This document shows, in pieces, positions 51,311 through 63,300 of a stretch of 64,000 nucleotides of DNA (positions are counted from its first letter, which is position 1; every line of letters begins with the position of its first letter). The DNA comes from Trogon surrucura (lineage: Eukaryota; Chordata; Aves; Trogoniformes; Trogonidae): the NCBI GenBank assembly GCA_020746105.1, contig CM036618.1, positions 93,056,122-93,120,121 on the forward strand, read 5' to 3'. A model generated the notes under the pieces. It saw only the letters and a program-made list of their open reading frames with translations, ran no database searches and was not told the origin of the DNA. The position numbers and the translations under genes were made by a program.

Positions 51311-54300
51311 CTTTTCTCTTATAGTTTTCCTGTCTTGCTTCTGAACTAATCTAAGTGGCTCGGAGTTTAGACTTGGATTTGTGTCTCTCGGTGGATTTAT
51401 GCTACTCTCTTTTCTTTCCCTCCCCTTTGTGTCAGCCACTACCACAGCTGGATGCACCCTGATTTTTCCCTAGTAGCCCTTAAATGCTCCCCAAGGGTGC
51501 AAGGGCAGCAGTGCCAAGGAGCTCCCAGTCCCAGATGAGGTGGAAGGTGCCACATCACATGCCCTGCCCGTGTCCAGCTGTTGTGCCTTACCATGGAGAA
51601 AATAAACCTGACTGCCTGAGGCCACATCACGCTCAGCTCACTCAGGTGCAGGGGGCCTTCTTTGCCTAGTCCCTCTCATGCTAGGGTGCCGTGAAGGTTG
51701 CTCTTGCAGCAGCTGCAAGGGCAGAGAGAATCTAGCAGGTAGTTGCGAGACCTCTGTTTTTCTTTGCCCCAGGAGGCTGCTGGAACCAGGGCAAGAGTTG
51801 ACTGTGGTCTCTTGCCACTCACCCCTGGTTGGCAGCACATCCAGCAAGGCAACACCTTTGTCCTTTCTCTCCCCCCCTGCAGAACCAAATTTCCTGCCTC
51901 AGTGTTGCCAAGAGCATCCTCCAGTACCTTGGCCTGGCACTGCCCATTAAGCACTGCCATGGATCCTGCCCTCTAGTCCTGCTCTTTCCTCTTTTTTTGC
52001 TGCTTTTATTCCTAAGAAAATAGCATCCTCTGTGCCCTACCAACTGGCTGGGTAGTACATATAGCAGAGGAGACAATCTGCTGTAGCTGTAGAGCCTGTG
52101 ATGGTCACTCCAGCCAACCTGGCATGTGCCTGAGGCTGGAGCATCAAGGTCCAGCTCACTTATTGTACCCCATCACTTGTAAAGGAGGGGTCTGTCACTG
52201 CTATTGCCTTGAGAAGAAAATACAGGGATGCTCTGATTTTTGGTAGTTGCTCCTTGCCCCCAAAGGAGCAGAGCAGCTGGCATTGTGAAAACAGAGGTGG
52301 TGGTAGCTGTGGTACATGGCACAGAAGGGACTCCTCACTTGTGCTTGAGTGCTTCACTAATGGTTGGCTCTGCTTCAGGTGTGTGTCTGAGAACTTCACT
52401 GCTTACGCCTAGTGGGGGAATACGGCAGAGGTAGCAGAGCCATCATGCTCTGAGGCTTTTCAGGGGAGCCACCTCAGCTATCCTCATAAGTGCTTGTCTC
52501 TCTATGGAGACTGCTTCTTCCTGCTCCCATTCTTCATCTGAGCTTGCTGGAGCTCTCTGCTGACACCCACCTGTCCCACCACCCTACCCCAAACCTGCTG
52601 CTTGAGCTGGGACAGTGTTGGTAGCCAGAAACTTCCAAAAGCCTGTGGAGCTCAGCGAGGAAACCTCATCCTGGCTGTGCTCCTCCAAGGCTGGTGGCAC
52701 CTTCCCGTCCCAACTGTTATCTGTGCTGGGGTACAGCAGCAGGTGGTGGGTTAGGGACACGTGTATGCCACCTGGTGCTCCCAGCCCTTGAATGTGCAGC
52801 TTCACTCTTGGTGTGGGAGGGCATCCTCCTCTGACATGTCCCTTTACCTGAAAACTGGCCAGTGCCTTCATCCTGCCTCTTGCCAGGGCTTGGCAAGAGA
52901 GCCATCAGCACTCTTAATTGGTGACTTGATCTATGCTGGGAGGTCACGGCAACCTACCCACACCTCGGTGTGTAAGAGCAACGAGCTGGCCACCCACGCA
53001 GTCACGTCCTGCCTTGCACCACAGCAAGCCCTTTTCACAGCATGCCTGGCCTCTCCTCCCAGAGCCTGCGATCCCCTTGGCCTGAGGTTAGCCATGCCTT
53101 GGACCCCATCCTTCTCCTACTCCAGCAGGGCCAACACCAAGCTGGGACAGTGGGCAGGGTCCTGCCTTAATCTTCTTGTGGTTTATGGCAACTTTGCCTC
53201 CACCCACGTGTTTTGTTAGTGCTTTGCTTTAAAAAGGCTCCAGCGAGGTGCAGGTACTGTTGGAACTCCCTCTTCAGCTTCCCATCTTTGCAAAGTTTGA
53301 CCTCCTCTGTCTTCTCAGTGCTGCTGGTCATCCTGATTGTCATCTCTGCATCCACCTGGAGCTGAGTTAGCCTGATCATCTGGTAACATGGCACTCTTCT
53401 CAGTTGTTCCCTCCAGTGCTGCTGCTGGTCTGCCCTCTGCTATTCCAGTACCAAGGAGCAAAAAGCACACCATGTCACCATGCCAGGCTCTCCTCGGTGC
53501 TGCGGACAGCAGAAACTCACCCTTGCTTTCTGCACTCAGCTGCCAGGCCTCTGGGATTGTAAAGGGCTGAAGGTCTGAGACCTTGGTTGAAGCTTGCTCG
53601 GTTCCTCCAGCAGAGTAGGGTGTTGGGCTGAGCAGTTGCGAGGCTGTGTACCACTGCCGGGTCTGCACTGCTGTAGTCCCGTGACATTGAGCTAATCTCC
53701 TTTCCCTTCTCTCCATTGCTTCCAGCTAGGGACTCAAGCAGGTGCTGCTCTGCTCTGAGGGAGGCCATGTGTCCTATCTGCTTTCCTTCAGCAGGGTCGT
53801 AAGGGTCTTTGATTGTTTTTCTTCCCGTAGTGTCATCCACCTCATCGCTAGCACTCGTCTCTCAGCTGTTTCTCCATGTTCTTGTCCATCCGATCCTCCT
53901 TGAGCCTGTACTGGTTACGAGGAGACCATGTTTTCATCTGGGTTTTTTTTTTTCCTTTGCTTCTAGCCTTCAGATCAACCATATCTCTTTTTGCACCTTC
54001 ATGGTCTTGGCCTGCTGTTGTCATCTTGCAAGTGCTACTTAATTTAGGTCTCTGGACCATTTTCTTGTCTCCTTTGCTAGCTGCACTCCATTTGTAGTGG
54101 GGGCTATCGTCTACCTTGGCTGCTTCTGCTGCAGGTTCTTAATCTAGGTCCCTGCCTGTGCCTGGAGTAAAGTGGTCTGGGATATTCACCTCTCTTGCTT
54201 TCCTGTTCTTTAGCCTGCAGTCACTTCTAGCTATCTGCACTGCTCTTGCTGGAGAGATTTCCAGGCAGGACGCCCAGCTAAGGCCATGGAGCAGGTTGGG

Positions 54301-57300
54301 CTGAGCCTGGCTGCAGGCAGCACAGCCGCTGGGGCTCATGTGTGTTCCTCCTCCTGGGCTTCCCTGTGCTGAAGCACTAAGGATGGGGAGAACTGTTGTA
54401 GTGGGATTCAGGCCACCAGACTCCCAGCCTTCCTCTTCCCTGAGGCAAGTGAGACCCCCCAGGTCGGCTGCTGCCAGCACCTCAGTGGAGCACAGCACCC
54501 TCTGGTTCCCACCCACGCTCCTCTGTCTAAACCCTGTGGTAAACAGACCTCATCTCTCCTCCCTGGCAGTCGCAGGTAGCCCCCTTCTCGCAGAGGCTGT
54601 TGCATAACCCAAGTGCCTCTCAGAAGGTGCTGAGTGAGTAGCCCACGGGCGCTGCTGGGCTCAGGGCGCTGTCTAAGGAGCGATCTCTACTTACTGCTAC
54701 CTCTGCTTTCTGATCTTGCCTCTTTTCACCTCACCTTGGGCAAACAGCTGTGAATTAACCCCTGATCTTCTGGGTACTCTTGATTCCTGGCCAGGCTACC
54801 TCCTTGCATCTTCTAACTTTCTCCCTCACCTCCTGCTTGTCATTTTAGTGTAGCCTCCGCCCTGCACTCCGACAACCATGACCGCTATGAGCGCCTGACC
54901 TCTGTATCCAGCTCTGTGGACTTCGACCAGAGGGACAACGTGAGTAGCAGCAAGAGTCAAACACCTTGCCTTTTGAGTGGCCAGGAGCCCACAGCTTGTG
55001 TGAACCAAGAGGTTTCCGTAAGAAACAGTTTGCCCATCCCTGGGCCTTAGGTCTCGCACCTTGTAGTGTGTGTGTGGTGTAGAGCTCAGGAAGACATAGC
55101 TACATGACTTCTACATGTGTGTAGGCTGTATACATCCCTATGGCTTAACAGACATCTGTCCAACATGTCTCACTATTACAAACATTTCTTGCCAGCTCTT
55201 CCTCACACTGCTCTCTTCCTCAGCTGCTGTTCTGCTCTCTGAAGGGGAGGTACAGTTCAGTAGGATGACAAGGTGTGATGGATGGGTGGTGAAGCTCCCT
55301 GGAAATATTTCTTCCTGCGGTGTCCATCAAGGAGCACTGTCTTGGCCCAGCCTGCCTTCCCAATCCCTGCAGAGCTCCTCTTGTCCAGGATGGTGGCTAA
55401 AGTACCAATATGGTGACTTTTCTGGATGTCCCTAGGCTGTGGCGAGTTTCCATGCTAGCCAGGAGCCCATGGGTCTCTTGGGGGGTTGAGCTGCCAGTTG
55501 GCAGGGGACAACAACGTAGCGGAGACCAGCTTGTGTGTGCCCCTGGAGTGGCACTGTCGTATCCTTCACCTTTGCCCATCCGTGGCTCTGCATATCTGGG
55601 TGCTCATGGTCTGTCCCACCCTGAGCCAAGTTGGTGGACGTACAAGGACACCAGCCTGATCCCTTGAGGCTTTGAAGGAGGAACCAGGGATAAGGGGACA
55701 AAGAATGATGCAAGACCCTCCTGTCTTCTTTCTGCACAGGGTTTCTGCTCCTGGCTGACGGCCATCTTCAGGATAAAGTAAGTGCCCTAGGACCCACACG
55801 AGGGACCTGTACAGGGAAGGTGGAGAGGCAGTTCAGGGCATTGGGACATACTGCTCTCTGAAGAGCACAAGCAAAGTGTGTACTCTGGAGAGGACAAGCA
55901 ACTACAGGACTAATGAAGAGTCCTAAAGCCAAAACTAAGCTCACACAATAAGTCTGTGACTGAGAAGAATACCCAGTCCAGGCTTTTCTTGCCTCAATCC
56001 CTTCTCAGAAACAGTCTGCTGCTCTGCAGAGATGCTCCTCTCCCTGGGCCTCCTGCTAGGCACACTGCTGTCCAAGGAACGGGTACAAAGAGGAGACAAG
56101 GTTGCAGGAAGACGCTCCCAGCCTGATGATGCTCTGGAGTAATCTCCTAAGCACTTCTTGGCCTTGGAGCTCTGTGGAATAGTGTCAGCCATCCTCTATC
56201 TCAGCAGGGGCAGCAGAACCTACCAGAAGGGTGTGAGGTGGGATTTGCCTGTGTGAAGCTGCATGTCCTGGGGGGCAGAGAGCCAGAGTGTGGCGAGTGG
56301 GGCTGCGGTGAGCATTGCACAGACAGGTTTCTGCCCAGGCTGTGCTCCCTACCCCAGGGCCTGGACACAGCTCTGTAGAGCAGAACCAGGGGTGCTGTGT
56401 GGCCTCAAAACAGGATCACAGCCATGACCGTGTGCCTTTCTCCAGCACTTGAAGGAATGTAGGAGATTGCATGGTGGCCTTTCTTTCCCCAACAGGGATG
56501 ATGAGATCCGGGACAAGTGCGGGGGTGATGCGGTGCACTACCTGTCCTTCCAGAGGCACATCATCGGGTTGCTGGTGGCCGTGGGTGTGCTTTCCGTGGG
56601 CATCGTGTTACCTGTGAACTTCTCAGGGGACCTACTTGGTGAGAGCTGGGAGCCTCTGTCTGGGCTGGGGGAGGTGCTTTCAACACCCTGGGGAGCACTG
56701 CTAGGTAGGACAGGACTAACACAGACAAACTGACTGCTCTTCCACTTTGAGCGTGGTGCATCCAGAGGGTCGTCCCGGGCAGTTTGAGTTTTGGGGTATT
56801 CTGCAGGTGAGATTCCTGCTGTAGCCCACCCCAGTGATGCTCTGTGCCACTCAATGTAACTGAACATGCCTGTCTTTCATGCCTCTTTCTCCCTAGAAAA
56901 CAACGCCTACAGCTTTGGGAGGACAACTATCGCTAACCTGAATTCTGGGTATGTGTGGGCACAGGTGGGATGGATAATTGAGGCTCTTGGGGCATTATTT
57001 TGTAAATGTCCACTTGCTGCACAGCCTCGCCTCCTTGAAGGTTGCATTTCTGCCCTTGCTGCGAGGCTGCTGTCCCTGCTTCAATTTCCAGGCTGAGCTC
57101 CTGGAAGTTGGTTGTAGGGCACGTGGGTGCTGTGGCAGTCATGCTGCTCATGGCCCTAACACCTTCAGGGCCTGACCAGCCACACACAGGCTTGTAGCGG
57201 CAACCTTGCATTGACTTTTGTGGTCTCCCTTGTGACAGGAATAACTTGCTGTGGCTGCACACATCTTTTGCCTTCCTGTACCTGCTGCTGACGGTGTACA

Positions 57301-60300
57301 GCATGCGCCGGCACACCTCCAAGATGCGCTACAAAGAGGATGACTTGGTGAGCAGGATCTGGCCACTCTCTCAGGCACATTTTTCCCATGCCCTTCTGTC
57401 AAATCAGGTGGCCCTGAAGAGAATGCTGAGCACCCCACTTCCCACAGCAATTTGGGGCTGTCTTGTTTTGGCTGTTCTTTCATTCTGCCCGGCCAAAGGC
57501 AGGATTCCTCCAGAACAGCAGTACTAACTGCTTGGAGGAAACAGGAAGGCGTGCACTGACTGAACTTGTTGGGGCAACCCCATGCCTTCCTCAGGGGTTA
57601 CTCCAGCTGCTTTTGCCTTTGTTTCCTAAGGGTACACCCTGTTTCAGGCAGCTGCAGTGTAAGCCTGTAGGCCATCTATGTGCAGCACATCAGGATGCCA
57701 ACAGCTAGTGGGAGCACAGGAGAGGGAAGCCTTGGGTGCTAGAAGCGATGGGGATGCTGTTTCACATTTCTGACTCGGGCCTTGGGGGAGTTTTGCTGCA
57801 GTGTGGTTTTTTCACACCATCCACACCTACCTGCCCTCTGCTTTTTTTTTTCATCTTTCCTTCCAGGTTAAACGAACTCTCTTCATCAACGGGATCTCAA
57901 AATATGCTGAGCCAGAGAAGATCAAGAAGCATTTTGAGTGAGTTTCACTGTGTCCCCAATTAAAGGCTGTTCTGTAACAGGGTTCATAGAATCGTTATAG
58001 TTGGAAGATCATTAAGTCCAACCATTACCTAACTCTACCAGGCCCACTTCTAAACCGTGTCTCTGAACACTGTATCTGGATGGCTTTTAAACACACCAAA
58101 GATGGCCATTCAGCCACTTCCCTGGGCAGCCTGTTCCAGTCTTTGAAAACCCTTTCTGTGTAGAATTTTTTACTAATGTCTAACCTGAACCTCCCCTGTC
58201 ATAACTTGAGGCCATTTCCTTTTGTCCTGGTCATAATTTGTGAGGAGAAACCAATACTCACCTCTCTACAACCTCCTTTCATGTAGTTGTAGAGATCCAT
58301 AAGGTCTCCCTTCAGCCTCTTTTTCTTCAGACTAAGTAACCCTAAGTCCCTTAGACACTCTTCATAACACTTATTCTCCAGACCCTTCATCAGTTTCGTT
58401 GTCCTGATTTTATTGGGATAGTGCTAGTCTTAACCTGGAATGGCAATAACACATTGAGAGCAGAAAGCTCATAAAAATCAACGAATACTTTCATTTTGGG
58501 CATCTCGCTGTTATTTTTCTGCACAAATTTTTATCTGAATGTGCAGTGTCCTTATTTTTGTGCCCTAGGGTATGCCTGGCTATCTCTTGCAGAGCCATAG
58601 GGTGTCAGTGTGGTAAGGAGTGGACAGGGCATGTCCCGAGATGTAGTCAAGTTCAGAGATGTGATGCAGACAGGAGGCGCTCAAGCAGTGACTATGGGAT
58701 GTTGTGCTACTTCTTCTGCCCTGATCATAGTCTTTGTAGAAAAGTATATTTTTGTTTTTAACAAAAAAAATTGAGTTCCTCTTCCATCAGGACCTCAGTG
58801 AACACAGTATCAGGGCCACATTTAGAGGAGCACAATGGAGAGAAGAGAAATGCTTTGCACCCTTTGGAAACCCTTCTGCCTCATTCTGACCCCAACCCCT
58901 GTGACCCACAAAAGCAGAGAGTGTGTGTGGGGTCAGAGGGGTTCCTTGCTGCCACAGGGCTGAAGTCTAAGAAGGCTCCTCATGCCAGAGCCTGGAGGAG
59001 GTAGCATTTGCCCCCTGTTGCTTCTCCTGCTCCCCTGCTGTCCTCAATGAGCTCTTGCTATGCATCATGACCCACAGGATGGGAGATAAGTCCTGGACAC
59101 GTGCAGTTTGCTTGAGGGTATAGGCTTTGGTATTGGGTGTGATGAGCTGGTCCTTCCCATTCACAGGGAGGCCTACGCCAACTGCACCGTCCTGGAGGCC
59201 CGTCCCTGCTATGACGTAGCCCGGTTGATGTTCCTTGATGCGGAAAGGTAACCCCTAGTTTGGGAGGGAAAGCTGATGCCACAGACTCTCCCTCAAGTCT
59301 GGTGCCACAGGAGCTTTTCTGAGACACCCTCTTTCTTTCCTTCCTTCTTTTCTGCTCTGCTGTTTCAGGAAGAAAGCCGAGCGTGGGCGAATCTACTTCA
59401 CCAATCTGCAGAGCAAGGAGAACACCCCATCCATGATTAATCCCAAGCCCTGTGGCCACCTGTGCTGCTGTGTCATCAGGGGCTGTGAGGAGGTGGGACA
59501 AGAGCTGAAGGTGTTGGGCAGTGGGGCCTGTGGGGTCTTGGGTCCCTAGGTCCCTGCTCTGACCCCTGTCCCCTTGCCCAGGTGGAGGCCATCGAGTACT
59601 ATACCAAGCTGGAAGAGAAGCTCAAGGATGACTACAAGCGGGAGAAGGAGAAGGTGAACGAAAAGCCTCTGGGGATGGCCTTTGTCACCTTCCACAATGA
59701 GACCATCACAGCAATGTGAGTGCAAAAGGTCCTGTCCTCTCAGGAAAGTGACCTGTCCCCAGCTTCTGCCTTAACTCAGAGGAATGCTGGCACTAAGTCA
59801 TCCCCTCAGCTTGTTCCTGCCAGCTGCTTGTGTCAGCATCTCCCTCTTTCTCTTCTTCTCCAGAATCCTCAAAGATTTCAATGCTTGTAAATGCCAGGGC
59901 TGTGCATGCCGTGGGGAGCCCAGGGCCTCCTCCTGCAGCGAGTCCCTCCACGTCTCCAACTGGACCGTCAGCTATGCCCCTGACCCACAGAACATCTACT
60001 GGTGAGCAGCATTGTGGGGATCAGCAGGCCCTGCCAATGGAACAAGGGGTGCACCCTCCCTGTCTCCCTCTCCATCTGCTTCTCTGGTAGCTGAATGAGT
60101 TGTTCTTGCTGAAGCCAGCCTGCTTGAACTAGAAGTCTGATGTGACCTGGAGGGGGAAAGCCTTGGGCTAGCGTCCCAGGTGCTGTTCATGCAGGCTGGA
60201 CCGCGATGTGCGTGTGAGGCCCCCAGACTTGCCCTTCCCCCGTGCAGCCACCCTGATGCCCTCCTTCCCCTCTCCCAGGGAACACCTCTCCATCCGGGGC

Positions 60301-63300
60301 TTCATCTGGTGGATCCGCTGCCTTGTGATCAATGTGGTTCTCTTCATCCTCCTCTTCTTCCTCACCACCCCTGCAATCATCATCACCACTATGGACAAGT
60401 TCAACGTCACCAAGCCCGTGGAGTACCTCAACGTAAGGTCTTCAGAGACAGGTGCAGAATGGCGTAGCACGGGAACCACCCCGAGGCACAAGAGCCCCTG
60501 CAAGGGAGGGAGTAGGGAGAGACTGTCAGCGTTCCCCAGGTCCTGTCACCCTAACCATGAGGGACGTGCTGAGCCTGGCCTGGGTGCGGTGGCAGCCACG
60601 GTGCTGGGGACTCAGCACCAGCAACGGCAGCTGTACGCGTGACTGGCACTAGAGCTGCTGTGCCATTTACCACGACATTTCTTCTCTGCCTTATTGCAGA
60701 ACCCCATCATCACCCAGTTCTTCCCCACCCTGTTGCTGTGGTGCTTCTCTGCTCTGTTGCCCACCATCGTGTATTATTCTGCCTTCTTCGAAGCGCACTG
60801 GACCAGGTAAGGACAGCCGGCGCCTGCTCGTAGTCATACCAGCATGCTGCGTGGCCACTGGATATTTGTCACTGGTGTAAACATCACATCCCACTCAGAA
60901 GGGGGAGATGAGTGACTTTAGATTTGTAAATCTCCAGAGTGGATAACAGTGAGACAAGTCTCAGGGTTCGTACACAAACATTTATTAATTTCCCAGAGTG
61001 TGTAAATGGGACTCACAGTAATTGGTTAAGTAAATAACACATTAGGGCAAGTTGTAGAATATGACTTAATGATAACCAGGAAAAGACTGGGTATACAACA
61101 AACTACAGCAAGCCTTGTGTTAATGATAATAAGAAAGAAAAGCTAAGTATAAATTAGGCAAGCAGTATGATGTGTCTTGTGTTACTTAATAAGAGAAAGG
61201 GGAAAAAAGAAAAAAAGAGAAGTAGAGAGAGATATCACTGATAGAGGTTCCTGTGTCGGTCTCGGCAACGAGGCTTCAAGGGTGCATTCATCGTCTTCTT
61301 CCTCATTATCCTTGCTGCTCCTAAATTTATACACACTTTCCTTGGTACCCTCCCTTAGGCGGGCCTACACACTGAGGCATCATACGTATTGGGAGGAGTA
61401 AGGCACTTGCTGGGGTGTATGTTCACTTCATGAGATGCATGTCTGAGATAATCTTCATTATCATATGCATGGATGTCACCCATTATTACGTGTTTTGCTG
61501 AAAACGAGACAATAGGTCATTCGTGGGTTGATTGCCTGCAGAGATGGAGCTGAGGCAAGACCTCTCTGCTTTTGCAAGGCTCCCTTCCTCACCGGTATCT
61601 TATCTTACACCAAGGCTGTTTGAGACATATGATTTCCCTTTAACACTATCAGTCATTTACATCCCTCTCCCACCTTTCCTTCCACACTAGCAGCTCTCTA
61701 GAGTAAAACTCCTGGCTGGGTCCTTCTGCTTGAACTTCTGTCTTCTGCTCCAAGCATGGTGTTATGTTGCACCTCTTAGACACCTGGGATCTGCTGTGGA
61801 CAGTTGTTCGGCCAATCCTTAGCTATTGTGCAGCATGGTTGTCTGAGCAGAGCTTGACGTAGGTTTACAAGAAGAAAGCTGTGAGGAGTTGGGGCTGGTC
61901 ACTGTGAGAAAAAGCTCGTAGTGAGGGAAGTCTTGGCTCAGGTGAGTGGGCAGGGGTAGTGTGCCTGTACCTGTGTGTAAGTCCCCTTTTCTAAGGGAAA
62001 ATCACATTAGCACCAGTGGCCTCTGGGCATAGGGAAGGTATCTGAAATGCAGAACACTAAAAATGTGCTGTTTGTGAGGCATCGTCCCTACAGGACGTGC
62101 AGCCTAAGCTTTGTTTTCTGCTCTAGGTTGCAAAGACTGGTGGAGAGGATGTCACCAACTCTGAGGATTGCAGGGCAAGAAAGGCATTTGCCAAGGCTCC
62201 TCTAAAGATACAGGGGCTGGAAGGGCCTGTGAGACAAGGTGGGAGGAACTGGGACTCAGGAACAGACCTAACACACTGGAGGGAAAGGGGGCATATTCAT
62301 ACACCAGTAGTGGCCAGGGTGAGATTCAGATTAGACATGGGGAAGTGCTTTCTGATGAGAAAGCGTTGTGGGCGCTGCTCCTAGGACTGGCAGGGTGACA
62401 GTGAAAAGTTAACAGTTTTCTCTCTGCCTTCAGGTCCGGAGAGAACAGGACGACCATGCACAAGTGTTACACCTTCCTCATCTTCATGGTCTTGCTGCTG
62501 CCGTCACTGGGCTTGAGCAGGTAGGGGTGGTGGGAAGGGAAAGCAAGTGCAGAGACCTGGAGTGTGAGGAGGGCTGAGATGCACCCCTGATTGCTCTCCT
62601 ACACTGCCTCCCTCTCCCACCACACAAGGGCCCTGGCCATCATCTCCTTAGGAAGGTAGCATTTAGTTTTGGTTGGAGAACCAGGCCAGACCATGCCTCA
62701 CTGGCATGGTCTTATTGATGCCTTGACACGTGCTGTGGCCTTACAAGCAACGTAGCAAAAATTGGTGCGGTTGATGGATGCATGTGAAAAGTCTGCTTGA
62801 GGTCTGCTGGTGAAGGAGGCACTCCCCATCAGTGTGCTCAGCGCGCACTCCACGTTTTGCACAAAGCTAGTGAATTCCCCATTTGAGCCAGAACAGCGTA
62901 GGTTGCACTGTTTGGCTGGGTGGGACAGTTATGTGTAGGCTGCAGCAACAACGTTTGTCTGTTTGGATGTGAACCCCAAATCTTCCTGTAGGGGATATAG
63001 AAGTGCCCTGTGGTGAACAGCAATGCATCAGCTGCCAGCCCTCAATGGAGGCTACCAGCACTGAGCAGTGGCCAAGCCAGGGAAACAATGTGAGGAAAAA
63101 AAACCAACTTGGAGCTGGGAGTGGGATGGGATGTCCTCACTGTGATAGGGAGTTACTTACACATTGTAGGGTGCTAGATCTACACCCCCCTAAATGCAGG
63201 GTACAGCCCCTCAGTGGTGAAGTTGAGTAGTTCCTGAGAATGAACAAACCCTCTGATAAAGGTAGAACAGCCCTTCTTCCCAGTGGAGATTAAAAATGCC

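Noticed and set aside
59493-59520. Read-through of TMEM63B exon 11 into the intron (frame stays open)
   Set aside because: The next exon restores the conserved VEAIEYY sequence exactly at phase 0, so gtggga at 59493 is the donor.
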